Shown here: piece by piece, positions 1 to 7,938 of the stretch
How positions within the stretch are numbered: position 1 is the stretch's first letter
How the letters are laid out: the number at the start of each line of letters is the position of its first letter
DNA from: Gammaproteobacteria bacterium
Lineage (GTDB): Bacteria > Pseudomonadota > Gammaproteobacteria > UBA6429
Reading direction: 5' to 3'
Assembly (NCBI GenBank): GCA_003232015.1
Contig: QIKU01000032.1
Location: 1 to 8,274 of the forward strand
DNA: 8,274 bases
Notes under the pieces: model-generated
Databases searched by the model: none
Seen by the model: only the letters and a program-made list of their open reading frames with translations
Told to the model about the DNA's origin: nothing
Made by a program: the position numbers and the translations under genes

Positions 1-836
1 GCATTCATTCGCGTTTAAGCGGTAACTATATTTCGACCTTTAAAGGCCGCGGCATGGAGTTTGACGAAGCCCGCCCCTATCAACCTGGTGATGATATTCG
101 CAGTATTGACTGGCGGGTAACCGCACGCACCGGAAAAACCCATACAAAGCTTTACCGCGAAGAACGTGAACGGCCGGTTTTACTCTGGGTTGATTTACGC
201 CCGGCGATGTTTTTTGCAAGCCAGGGTATGTTTAAATCTGTGTTGGCAGCAAAGGCCGCCGCCTTACTGGCATGGAGCAGCAGTCAGCACAGTGACCGAA
301 TTGGTGGGCTTGTTTTTTCAGAACAACAGCACATCGAACTGCGACCACAGCGTGGCAAAGCGGCTACTTTACATTTTCTAAAACAACTCGCTGGCCATAC
401 GGCATGGGATAAAAAGGAAGTTGCTCATACAAAAAACCAGTCGGCCAACCATGCACTCCATCGCTTACGCAATGTCACCCGCCCTGGCAGTCTGATTTTT
501 TTAATTTCCGACTTCAGGGACTTTGACAAAAAAACAGAATCTAATCTAGCTCAGCTAGCAAAAAATAATGATCTGGTGATGTTATTTATCAGTGACCCAC
601 TAGAACAACAACTCCCCCCTGCAGGTTATTATAAAATAACCGACGGTGACAAAGACTTAACCATTAATACTTATAACAAAGACATGCGCAAGCAGTACCA
701 GCAACGCTTTGCAGAACATCAGCAAGATTTAAAAGATCTATGTAATAAACTGGGCATATTTTATATTCATTTATCAACGCATCAACCACTCATTGAGTCT
801 TTGCAATGCGGGCTTAATTTACGGAGCTCAAATTGA
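1..836 (+). CDS. DUF58 domain protein of the MoxR/Bat operon (5' end cut off by window)
   Basis: The frame is open from base 3 through the left edge, giving 277 visible residues. The ATG at 54 is therefore internal, not the start. Seventeen residues precede it and already carry the family signature (SGNYIS-TFKGRG), which continues as EFDEARPYQPGDD, SIDWRVTAR and YREERERP. Family members are usually about 300-320 residues, so I infer that a few tens of N-terminal residues are missing. The rest resembles a VWA fold with the metal site lost: DLRPAM (bases 192-209) stands where DxSxS would be, and ISDFRDFD replaces the TDG strand. No membrane segment is visible, so it is probably cytoplasmic. In this family the gene follows a MoxR AAA+ ATPase and is thought to work with it on the Bat membrane proteins; the biochemical role is unknown. 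Its stop overlaps the next start by four bases. Family assignment is firm. Confidence 0.95.
   Translation, partial: IHSRLSGNYISTFKGRGMEFDEARPYQPGDDIRSIDWRVTARTGKTHTKLYREERERPVLLWVDLRPAMFFASQGMFKSVLAAKAAALLAWSSSQHSDRIGGLVFSEQQHIELRPQRGKAATLHFLKQLAGHTAWDKKEVAHTKNQSANHALHRLRNVTRPGSLIFLISDFRDFDKKTESNLAQLAKNNDLVMLFISDPLEQQLPPAGYYKITDGDKDLTINTYNKDMRKQYQQRFAEHQQDLKDLCNKLGIFYIHLSTHQPLIESLQCGLNLRSSN
823..826 (+). promoter_or_regulatory. Ribosome binding site (GGAG) for the TTG-started DUF4381 gene
   Basis: GGAG lies six bases before the TTG at 833, inside the last codons of the DUF58 gene. It decides the start, because no ATG or GTG lies near by in that frame and the next methionine falls at the edge of the membrane segment. 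The TTGA overlap with the upstream stop fits translational coupling. Confidence 0.7.
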
Positions 837-1366
837 CTCCAGTATTAACGCCTGATTTTCAGAACAACTTGCCATTACGCGACATCCATTTACCTGAGAC
901 AGTATCCTGGTGGCCGCCAGCAATGGGCTGGTGGTTGCTTGCCGGTCTGATTATTATTATCATATTACTGTTGCCTAAGCTTTACCGTTATATAAAATCC
1001 AAACCTTTAAACAAGGTCGCCACTGCTGCTTTCAATAAAATTATTAATGACTATCAACAGCAGCCAAATAACCAGCAACTGCTGCAATCACTTTCCAGAT
1101 TATTACGCCAAATAAGCATGAGTTATCAGGGCCGGGAAGTCAGCGCACATTTAACCGGCGACCAGTGGCTACAGCAGTTAAATGGATTAACCAAAGAAGA
1201 TTATTTTGGTCATGATGTTCAACAATTATTAACACAAGCCCCCTACCAGGAAACAACTCTGAGCAATGCGAATATTCAGCTATTAATCGCTGCAACCGAA
1301 AAATGGATAGCCGCTTTACCGAAAAACAAACAAAGGCCAGGTAGAGGCCAAATTGAGGATATATAG
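833..1366 (+). CDS. DUF4381 family membrane protein of the Bat operon
   Basis: This 177-residue protein starts at a TTG that overlaps the DUF58 stop (TTGA), with a good Shine-Dalgarno six bases upstream. The N-terminal PLRDIHLPE motif (residues 14-22), followed by a tryptophan-rich stretch and one membrane helix (about 32-49), is typical of DUF4381. The helix is followed by the basic run KLYRYIKSK, so by the positive-inside rule the N-terminus is periplasmic and the rest cytoplasmic. The soluble part holds LLRQISMSYQGRE and HLTGDQWLQQL (about 90-116), the conserved core of the family. It has no catalytic motif that I recognise. Members sit between DUF58 and the first VWA gene in proteobacterial Bat operons, so a role linking the cytoplasmic MoxR/DUF58 proteins to the membrane VWA proteins is plausible, but this is inference. 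The gene ends four bases before batA. Confidence 0.9.
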   Translation: MTPVLTPDFQNNLPLRDIHLPETVSWWPPAMGWWLLAGLIIIIILLLPKLYRYIKSKPLNKVATAAFNKIINDYQQQPNNQQLLQSLSRLLRQISMSYQGREVSAHLTGDQWLQQLNGLTKEDYFGHDVQQLLTQAPYQETTLSNANIQLLIAATEKWIAALPKNKQRPGRGQIEDI

Positions 1367-1370
1367 ATAA

Positions 1371-2459
1371 ATGATTGAGTTTATCTGGCCATGGGCTATC
1401 ACCTTATTACCGTTACCATTACTGACACGTTTCTTACTGCCTGCAAAAAACACATTACAGGATGCCGCCCTGTACGTTCCCTTTCTTAATGACTTTGATG
1501 TAGTGACACATTCTCAACCGGCTATAAATAAAAATGTATTGATTATTACCACGACCACCCTTGCGTGGTGTCTGCTAATACTTGCAACCATGCGGCCACA
1601 ATGGTTGGGCGAGCCGGTTGCATTACCTGTTAGCGGACGGGACTTAATGATGGCGGTTGATTTATCCGGTTCAATGCAAGTTGAAGATTTTAAAATTAAC
1701 GGCCGAACCGTTAACCGCCTGCAAGCAACAAAGTACGTTGCTAGCGAATTTATAAAACAGCGTAAAGGTGATCGCCTCGGGCTTATTCTGTTTGGTGAAC
1801 AAGCCTACCTGCAAACCCCGTTAACTTTTGACCGTAAAACGGTGAATACCTTATTACAGGAAGCACAAATTGGTCTGGCTGGAAAAGCCACGGCCATTGG
1901 CGATGCAATTGGTCTGGCCATTAAGCGGCTAATAGCGACAAACAAGCAGAATACTTTACATGAAAATAATCAGCCAGAAAGCAAGGTGCTGATTTTATTA
2001 ACCGATGGTGCTAATACAGCCGGTGAAATAACGCCGTTAAAAGCCGCTGAGCTAGCCGCACAAAATGGCTTAAAAATTTATACTATCGGCATTGGTGCTG
2101 ATGAAATGGTTCGCTATTCTTTCTTTGGTACACAACGCATTAACCCATCTGCCGACCTTGATGAAAAAACACTAACGGCCATCGCGGAACAAACGGGTGG
2201 AAAATATTTTAGAGCACGCGATACACAGCAACTTGCACAAATCTATGAATTACTGAATAAGCTCGAGCCAACAGAAAAAGATCAGCAACACTTTCGACCT
2301 GTTAGTGCGCTATATGTCTGGCCACTTACGGCTGCTTTTATTATTGCAATATTAATAAGCCTGACTAAATTAACAGCTGGTTTATCGCTCGCATCACTCA
2401 TTAAAAACATGCGCCAGCCCATCAACCCACGTTATAAAAACAAAGAGCAATACAAATGA
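1371..2459 (+). CDS. batA: BatA, membrane-anchored VWA (MIDAS) protein
   Basis: This 362-residue protein has the standard BatA layout. A hydrophobic N-terminus (about 4-24, IEFIWPWAITLLPLPLL) is followed by a short loop and a second helix (about 55-74). A VWA domain (about 90-295) and a last helix (about 312-331) come next, then a basic tail. The metal-ion-dependent adhesion site is complete: DLSGS at 97-101, the threonine of KATAIGDAIG near 174, and TDG at 211-213. The basic loop after helix 1 and the basic tail place the VWA domain in the periplasm. Bat proteins were named for Bacteroides aerotolerance and have been linked to envelope or oxidative stress; the ligand is unknown. The ATG lies four bases after the DUF4381 stop. 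A GAGG at 1355-1358 is 12 bases upstream, rather far for a strong ribosome site, so coupling to the previous gene may help. The 3' end overlaps batB by four bases. Confidence 0.95.
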   Translation: MIEFIWPWAITLLPLPLLTRFLLPAKNTLQDAALYVPFLNDFDVVTHSQPAINKNVLIITTTTLAWCLLILATMRPQWLGEPVALPVSGRDLMMAVDLSGSMQVEDFKINGRTVNRLQATKYVASEFIKQRKGDRLGLILFGEQAYLQTPLTFDRKTVNTLLQEAQIGLAGKATAIGDAIGLAIKRLIATNKQNTLHENNQPESKVLILLTDGANTAGEITPLKAAELAAQNGLKIYTIGIGADEMVRYSFFGTQRINPSADLDEKTLTAIAEQTGGKYFRARDTQQLAQIYELLNKLEPTEKDQQHFRPVSALYVWPLTAAFIIAILISLTKLTAGLSLASLIKNMRQPINPRYKNKEQYK

Positions 2460-4264
2460 TGGATGCTTTTATTTCTCAATTCCATTTCTTGCGACCACTG
2501 TGGTTCCTTGCTTTTATTCCATTATTACTGCTCAGTGCTCTTATAATAAAGCAACGTCTTTTTAGCCGTCGCTGGCAGTCCATTATTGCACCCGAATTAT
2601 TGCCACACCTGCTTATTGGTAAACAAGCAGCCCCGTCACCGTTAGCTGCCATTATATTCTTTGTGGTGGGTAGCCTGATTATTATTTCTCTTGCCGGCCC
2701 CGTTTGGGAGAAGCGCCCTCAACCGGTGTTTAAAGAAAAATCCGCATTAGTGATTGCACTGGACTTATCACGTTCAATGGACGCAAATGATATAAAGCCA
2801 TCACGACTCAGCCGTGCGCGGTATAAAATAGCCGATATATTAAAGCGCCGCACCGAGGGCCAAACTGCGTTGGTTGCTTACGCGGCCGATGCTTTTATTG
2901 TTACCCCATTAACCGACGACACATTAACCATTGATTCATTATTATCCAGCCTGACAACCGATCTTATGCCTGCTCAAGGCACACGCACCGACAAGGCAAT
3001 CGAAAAAGCGGCCAGTCTGCTTAAAAATGCGGCTATAAAACAAGGTGATATTTTGCTGGTGACTGATGGCATCGAGTCAGCGGCTATCAACAAGTTTAAA
3101 CAAATTTCAAAACAACACCGTATTTCTATTCTTGCAATTGCAACAACAGAAGGAGCGCCCATCCCCATGCCCAACGGTGGTTTTGTTAAAGATAAACAGG
3201 GAGCAATTGTTTTACCTAAACTTAATATCACCAATCTAAATAAATTCAGTCAACTGGGGCATGGCCGATTAAGCATTATCTCCTCAGATGATAATGACAT
3301 TATAAACATCACATCACTCCTCAGTGTTAACCGATTTCAGGCAAAAGCCGATAAAGAAACGCGACTAACCGACTCATTAACAACCGATAGCTGGTATGAA
3401 CAAGGGCCCTGGTTACTGCTGCTTATTATTCCATTCGTGGCATTTTCTTTCCGACGTGGGCTTATTTTTATTATTCCCCTTATTTTTCTTATACAACACC
3501 CCCAAACTGCCGAAGCAAACAGTGGCAGCGGCCTCTGGGACAAACTCTGGAATAATTCAGACCAACGCGCTATGAAAATTTACAAACAGAAGCCAGCAAC
3601 AGCCGCTGAATTATTTAGTGATAAACAATGGAAGGCTGCTGCATTGTACAAGTCCGAACAATACCAAAAGAGTATTGACACACTAAAAAAATTCAATACG
3701 GCTGACGCGCATTACAACAAAGGCAATGCCTATGCAAAACTTGGCCAAACCGAGCAAGCGATTAAAGAATATAACCTGGCTTTAAAATTAGATCCTGAAC
3801 ATAAGGATGCCCGTTATAATAAAAAACTACTCGAAGAACAAAGATCCCGCAACAAGAAAAACAATTCAAAACAAAATAAAAATGGAAAATCGTCAAAACA
3901 AGATGATAAAAAACAGCCAACTAAAGAAAATAATAATGCCAATAACAATAAAGCCGATAACAACGCAGGTTCTGGAGTATCAAATAATGACTCTAAAAAC
4001 AAAAAACCAACCGATACAACTACAGCCAATAAAAAATCAGACCCGTCAGGAAGTAATGGCCTAAAGAGTCCGCAACAACAAGCCAATAAGAACAGTTCGG
4101 ATAAACCAAAAAATGGAAAATTTAGTCATAAAGATGCGCAGTCTAAACAGGCCGCAGAACAATGGCTACGCCGCATTCCGGATGATCCCGGCAGGTTATT
4201 ACGTAACAAGTTCCTTTACCAATACAAACGGCAACAACATACCAATGAAGACAATGCCTGGTAA
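2456..4264 (+). CDS. batB: BatB VWA protein with fused TPR (BatC-like) tail
   Basis: This 602-residue protein starts at an ATG overlapping the batA stop (ATGA); a second ATG directly follows and is an equal candidate. Two N-terminal helices (about 12-31 and 63-80) precede a VWA domain (about 95-290) with an intact metal site: DLSRS at 103-107, GTRTD at 175-179 and TDG at 203-205. A helical hairpin (about 317-332 and 335-347) with an RR turn follows. After it come TPR units (about 390-460, including YNKGNAYAKLGQTEQAIKEY). An Asn/Lys/Ser/Gln-rich linker (about 463-560) leads to a conserved end, EQWLRRIPDDPGRLLRNKF. Basic residues after helix 1 and in the hairpin turn put both VWA and TPR parts in the periplasm. 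The TPR tail corresponds to separate BatC-type proteins in Bacteroides and probably recruits partners. The whole protein contains no cysteine. The exact partner and substrate are unknown. Confidence 0.94.
   Translation: MMDAFISQFHFLRPLWFLAFIPLLLLSALIIKQRLFSRRWQSIIAPELLPHLLIGKQAAPSPLAAIIFFVVGSLIIISLAGPVWEKRPQPVFKEKSALVIALDLSRSMDANDIKPSRLSRARYKIADILKRRTEGQTALVAYAADAFIVTPLTDDTLTIDSLLSSLTTDLMPAQGTRTDKAIEKAASLLKNAAIKQGDILLVTDGIESAAINKFKQISKQHRISILAIATTEGAPIPMPNGGFVKDKQGAIVLPKLNITNLNKFSQLGHGRLSIISSDDNDIINITSLLSVNRFQAKADKETRLTDSLTTDSWYEQGPWLLLLIIPFVAFSFRRGLIFIIPLIFLIQHPQTAEANSGSGLWDKLWNNSDQRAMKIYKQKPATAAELFSDKQWKAAALYKSEQYQKSIDTLKKFNTADAHYNKGNAYAKLGQTEQAIKEYNLALKLDPEHKDARYNKKLLEEQRSRNKKNNSKQNKNGKSSKQDDKKQPTKENNNANNNKADNNAGSGVSNNDSKNKKPTDTTTANKKSDPSGSNGLKSPQQQANKNSSDKPKNGKFSHKDAQSKQAAEQWLRRIPDDPGRLLRNKFLYQYKRQQHTNEDNAW
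3842..4135 (+). other. Low-complexity Asn/Lys/Ser/Gln linker in batB
   Basis: About 98 codons rich in AAA, AAT, AAC and CAA join the TPR region to the conserved C-terminal motif. The DNA is adenine-rich and partly trinucleotide-like, for example the AAT/AAC run around 3928-3965. The encoded linker should be disordered and flexible. Such stretches vary strongly in length between relatives. The base skew also opens false reading frames on both strands here. Confidence 0.75.
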
Positions 4265-4273
4265 CTAAATGCA

Positions 4274-5998
4274 ATGATGATGATAAATAAAAAGCACAAA
4301 TACCTCCCACTATTAGTCAGCCTGTTATTGCTACTTTTTATCAGCAAACCGCTGTTTGCTGCAACGATATCCGCACAAGTTGATTTGAATCCAGTCTTAC
4401 TCAGCGACTCATTTAATTTAACTTATACAGCAGAAGGTTCCATCGACAGTGATCCTGATTTTTCCCGTATTAAAGATAATTTCGATATTCTTAATTCTGC
4501 CAAAAGCAGTAATATCAGTATTATTAATGGTAATTACACGCGCAGAGCCACATGGACCTTAACCCTGATGGCCAGGAAAACCGGTGTGTTTCGTGTTCCA
4601 CCTGTTCCTTTTGGTAAAGATTTATCGCCTGAAGTGGAAATTACTGTTAAAAAATCTTTGCCTGCCAATCCTGCATCTACCGGAAAAAACTTTATTCTCG
4701 AATTAGAAGCATCGAAAAAAAGCAGTTATATCCAGGAGCAGGTTATTATTACCCTGCGACTGCTGGTTGCACAAAGTATTAGTAGTTACCAGTTTGGGGA
4801 TATTAATTTAAACAACGCCGATACCATTGCTGAATCATTAGGTAAAGATATCCAGTACAAAACATACCGCGGAACAACCCCTTACATTGTTGTCGAGAAG
4901 AAAATTGCTATCTTCCCGCAACAATCCGGAAAATTACTGATTCAACCTTCCATCGCTAAAATTGGTATTATCAACCAGCAGTCACGCAATAATTTCTTTG
5001 ACCCATTTAACTCAAACACTCAAACTCGACAACTACGCAGTAATTCACTCACTTTAAATATTAAAGATAGACCCGCTACTTTTAGTTGGGAAAACTGGTT
5101 GCCCTCACCATCTATTAAACTTATTGAAGACTGGCCCCACAATACTGAATTTAGAGTCGGTGAACCCATTACCCGAACCATTACATTGATGGCAGATAAT
5201 CTGACGGCATCACAACTACCTGAGCTTAAACTACTCACCGTGAGTAATTTGAAGTCATATTCTGACAAGCCTGTCCTCAATAACAATAAAACAACAACTG
5301 GAATCAATGCAATACGCAAAGAAAAAATTGCGCTTATTCCAACAAAGCCTGGTGTGTACACGTTACCCGAAATCGATATACACTGGTGGAATACCCAAAA
5401 AAATAAAATGCAAACCGCACATATATCGAAACGCAAATTCACTGTATTACCCGCGCTTTCTACAGATAAATCTCAACCAATCATTTCACAACCAGCAACC
5501 GAATCAGGTTTATCTGCTAATGCAGCAAACTCTGATAGAGATGCTAGTCTGGAGTTATCTGGAAAATGGTTCTGGAGCACTGTTGTTTTCTTATTACTGT
5601 GGTTGACTACACTTGTTTTATGGTGGCGTTCCAGTACGAAAAATAGTGATTTAAAAACACCCTGTTCAGAAAAAAATCAAAATTTAAATCTCAATTTAAA
5701 ACGGCTCAAACATGCTTGCCGCAGGAATGATCCACAGGAAACTAAATCAGTTTTATTAGACTGGGCGAAGATTGTATTTAATAACGAACAAATTATGAAC
5801 TTGTCGCAAATTGCTGACCACGTTAATGAACCACTAAAATCGAAATTACTTTCTTTAAATGCATGTCTATATAGCGCAGATAGCACTACGTGGCAATGCG
5901 GAGAAATTTATAACTTATGCAAGGAATATAAAATATCAAACACCAAAGCAGCTAAACACAAAAACAGCTATCTGCTGGAGCCCTTTGTTAAAAACTGA
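4274..5998 (+). CDS. batD: BatD, periplasmic oxygen-tolerance family protein
   Basis: This 574-residue protein starts nine bases after batB. Three ATG codons in a row (4274, 4277, 4280) make the exact start uncertain by two residues, and no clear Shine-Dalgarno is seen. A signal peptide is evident: KKHK, a leucine-rich core, and a likely cleavage near LFA-A at 29-30. The periplasmic region (about 31-430) begins with the family's usual beta-rich repeats, including an [14 protein letters not shown] stretch (100-113) and a second similar [16 protein letters not shown] (357-372). These resemble immunoglobulin-like strands. One helix (about 432-451) leads into a cytoplasmic tail of roughly 120 residues. 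All five cysteines (464, 482, 531, 542, 549) lie in that tail and none in the periplasmic part. BatD is thought to assemble with BatA and BatB; its precise role is unknown. Its last 11 bases overlap the end of cyoE on the other strand. Confidence 0.93.
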   Translation: MMMINKKHKYLPLLVSLLLLLFISKPLFAATISAQVDLNPVLLSDSFNLTYTAEGSIDSDPDFSRIKDNFDILNSAKSSNISIINGNYTRRATWTLTLMARKTGVFRVPPVPFGKDLSPEVEITVKKSLPANPASTGKNFILELEASKKSSYIQEQVIITLRLLVAQSISSYQFGDINLNNADTIAESLGKDIQYKTYRGTTPYIVVEKKIAIFPQQSGKLLIQPSIAKIGIINQQSRNNFFDPFNSNTQTRQLRSNSLTLNIKDRPATFSWENWLPSPSIKLIEDWPHNTEFRVGEPITRTITLMADNLTASQLPELKLLTVSNLKSYSDKPVLNNNKTTTGINAIRKEKIALIPTKPGVYTLPEIDIHWWNTQKNKMQTAHISKRKFTVLPALSTDKSQPIISQPATESGLSANAANSDRDASLELSGKWFWSTVVFLLLWLTTLVLWWRSSTKNSDLKTPCSEKNQNLNLNLKRLKHACRRNDPQETKSVLLDWAKIVFNNEQIMNLSQIADHVNEPLKSKLLSLNACLYSADSTTWQCGEIYNLCKEYKISNTKAAKHKNSYLLEPFVKN

Positions 5999-6863
5999 TG
6001 TAGTGATCAATTAACAAGAAACTAAACAATAACATTAAATATATTATTGAGTAGCCAAAGGTTTTCATTGGCAGGCCTTTTAATTTCGGGTTCTGCATTC
6101 GTATAGCATAATATAGAAAGATTCCGCCAAGAATGGTTGCGGCTACCAGATAAACAAGCCCGCTCATTTTTGATAAAAAAGGTAACGCAGTTACAATTAA
6201 TAACAATATTGTATACAAAAGTACCTGCAAACGAGTGAACTTGACACCATGTGTTACCGGCAACATCGGGATACCAACTTTGGCGTAGTCATCTTTTTTG
6301 GCAATCGCCAGAGCCCAGAAGTGCGGTGGTGTCCATACAAAAATAATTAAAAATAGAATAAGTGCGTCGACTGTTACATCATTTGTTACAGCAGCCCAGC
6401 CTAATACGGGTGGCGCCGCACCGGCCGCACCGCCAATCACAATATTTTGTGGCGTTGCATGCTTTAAATAAAGTGTATATATAAAAGCATAGCCTATCAA
6501 TGATAAAAAAGTTAAGCCTGCGGTTAATGGATTAACCAGAAAGACCAGCATAGCCATTGCTATAAGGCCAACAACAACCGCAAAAGTTAATGCCTGCTTT
6601 TGGTTAAGGCCACCAGTGACCAAAGGACGATCTTCAGTCCGTTTCATTTCTGCATCAAATTTCTGTTCAACTATTTGATTAATGGCGGCAGCCGAAGCGG
6701 CAGCAAGGCCAATTCCCAGTGTACCAAAAATTGTTTCAAGTACTGGTAAATCCTGTGGCATTGGCACGGCCATAAACATTCCTATAACCGCCGTAAACAC
6801 AATAAGCATAACAACTCTTGGTTTACAGAGTTCATAATAATCATTGAATGTTGCTGTTGTCAT
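5988..6863 (-). CDS. cyoE: Protoheme IX farnesyltransferase (heme O synthase)
   Basis: This 291-residue inner-membrane enzyme, also called CtaB, transfers a farnesyl group to the vinyl side chain of heme B to make heme O. It belongs to the UbiA prenyltransferase superfamily. The first aspartate-rich motif is at 62-81 (NQIVEQKFD, then KRTEDRPL). The sequence [21 protein letters not shown] (132-152) and [11 protein letters not shown] (176-186) are strongly family-specific. The second polar motif [12 protein letters not shown] is at 191-202. Several helices span the protein and its length is usual. Two departures from the common sequence are visible: glutamate at 66 where aspartate is frequent, and histidine at 135 where arginine is frequent. 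The gene follows ctaA by 33 bases, fitting co-transcription and the next step in heme A synthesis. Its stop lies inside the 3' end of batD. With ctaA present, the product most likely feeds an aa3 oxidase rather than a bo3 oxidase. Confidence 0.96.
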   Translation of the reverse strand: MTTATFNDYYELCKPRVVMLIVFTAVIGMFMAVPMPQDLPVLETIFGTLGIGLAAASAAAINQIVEQKFDAEMKRTEDRPLVTGGLNQKQALTFAVVVGLIAMAMLVFLVNPLTAGLTFLSLIGYAFIYTLYLKHATPQNIVIGGAAGAAPPVLGWAAVTNDVTVDALILFLIIFVWTPPHFWALAIAKKDDYAKVGIPMLPVTHGVKFTRLQVLLYTILLLIVTALPFLSKMSGLVYLVAATILGGIFLYYAIRMQNPKLKGLPMKTFGYSIIYLMLLFSFLLIDHYISF

Positions 6864-6896
6864 TATGTTGTACCCAATATTAAATAAATCTATGAG

Positions 6897-7910
6897 TTAA
6901 ATTTGTGAGATAGGCCTGACGGCATGATTAACCGCAACCAGAGTTAACAATAACAGAGCCCCAACGCCGTTGTGTGCAACCGCGACTAACAAAGGGAGCG
7001 ACAGCAATACATTCGCAATGCCCAGTGACACCTGCAATACGAGTATGAATAATAATATCTTGCCTAATTTTCTTAGCGCGGGCACACCACTACCAAAAAT
7101 TAATTTTAAACCCAACCAACCTATAAATAGAAAAGTCACTAAAGCTCCAACGCGATGGACGAAGTGGATGGTGACTCTTGCCGTATTGTCGAGCACACCA
7201 CCTTCAAAATCTATTTCTGTTCCCCGCCACAGGTTAAATGCTTCTTTAAAATCAGTCGGTGGGATTATATACCCCTGGCAAGTTGGAAAATCAGAACACA
7301 CCAGAGCCGCATAATTTGCACTTGTCCAGCCACCTAGCATTATCTGAAAAACAACAATGATTAAGCCGGTAAAGGCAATGCCGGTAAACGGCTTTAGCTG
7401 GGTTGGATATGACGAATGCGGTACAAACATTTTACTCTGCCGCAAACTTACCCACCACAGCAGTGATAAGGTTGCCATACCACCAATTAAATGCAGCATT
7501 ACGATAGTCGGATTTAGTTTGATAGTCACCGTCCACATACCCAGCATACCCTGAAAGATAACCAGCCCAACCAAAAAAATGGGTAACTGATATTGCTGCC
7601 CCGGTTTTTTTCTATTACGCCAGGCAACAATAGCCAGAATAATAATAAGCAAACCCAATGCACTTGCAAAATAGCGGTGGCTCATTTCCTTCCATGCTTT
7701 TGCTGCTTCTACCGGGCGCTCAGGGTAAGCTTTATTTGCTTTTTCTACATGGTGATCTGCCTGTGGAATCGTAAAATGACCATAGCAACCCGGCCAGTCT
7801 GGACAGCCCAGGCCTGCGTCCGACAGCCGAACATAAGCACCTAAAACAACAACAAACAACGCCAGGCTTGTCGCTAAAAGTGCAATTTTTTGGAAGTATG
7901 ATTTTTGCAT
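6897..7910 (-). CDS. ctaA: Heme A synthase (COX15/CtaA family)
   Basis: This 337-residue membrane protein oxidises the C8 methyl of heme O to a formyl group, giving heme A for cytochrome c oxidase. The twin-repeat architecture of about eight helices is visible. Likely heme ligands are H78 (in EMSHR, with E75 matching the conserved acidic residue), H140 (MLHLIGG), H249 or H252 (IHFVHR) and H313 (VAHNG). Two periplasmic cysteine pairs are present: C36/C42 (GCPDWPGC) and C205/C211 (CSDFPTC), the loop pairs found in part of this family. The N-terminal GAYVRLSDAGLGCPDWPG is diagnostic. The start is an ATG 28 bases after the upstream stop, with only a weak GGG-type ribosome site. It lies between a SCO-like assembly gene and cyoE, the usual proteobacterial order, and is probably transcribed with both. 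Confidence 0.96.
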   Translation of the reverse strand: MQKSYFQKIALLATSLALFVVVLGAYVRLSDAGLGCPDWPGCYGHFTIPQADHHVEKANKAYPERPVEAAKAWKEMSHRYFASALGLLIIILAIVAWRNRKKPGQQYQLPIFLVGLVIFQGMLGMWTVTIKLNPTIVMLHLIGGMATLSLLWWVSLRQSKMFVPHSSYPTQLKPFTGIAFTGLIIVVFQIMLGGWTSANYAALVCSDFPTCQGYIIPPTDFKEAFNLWRGTEIDFEGGVLDNTARVTIHFVHRVGALVTFLFIGWLGLKLIFGSGVPALRKLGKILLFILVLQVSLGIANVLLSLPLLVAVAHNGVGALLLLTLVAVNHAVRPISQI

Positions 7911-7938
7911 TTTAATTTACCCGAATTAACAGTGGAGC

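Noticed and set aside
54..56. ATG as the start of the DUF58 gene
   Set aside because: The upstream in-frame codons already encode the conserved SGNYIS-TFKGRG motif, so the gene begins outside the window.
3807..4086. Overlapping open frames on both strands within batB (85 aa plus, 90 aa minus)
   Set aside because: They lie in the adenine-rich low-complexity linker, where base skew removes stops. Their products are compositionally biased and have no recognisable domain or ribosome site.
5020..5442. 140-residue open frame on the minus strand inside batD
   Set aside because: It is antisense to a well-supported gene, has no family motif, and shows no sensible codon pattern or ribosome site.
5960..5978. 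Possible hairpin (CAGC/GCTG) near the batD end as a terminator
   Set aside because: The stem is only four base pairs and has no following T-run, too weak to call.
6864..6896. Possible promoter in the ctaA-cyoE gap
   Set aside because: The gap is A+T-rich and short; no paired -35 and -10 elements could be defended.
6970..7314. 114-residue open frame on the plus strand inside ctaA
   Set aside because: It is a shadow of ctaA, whose motifs (C205/C211, IHFVHR) are read on the other strand through the same bases.
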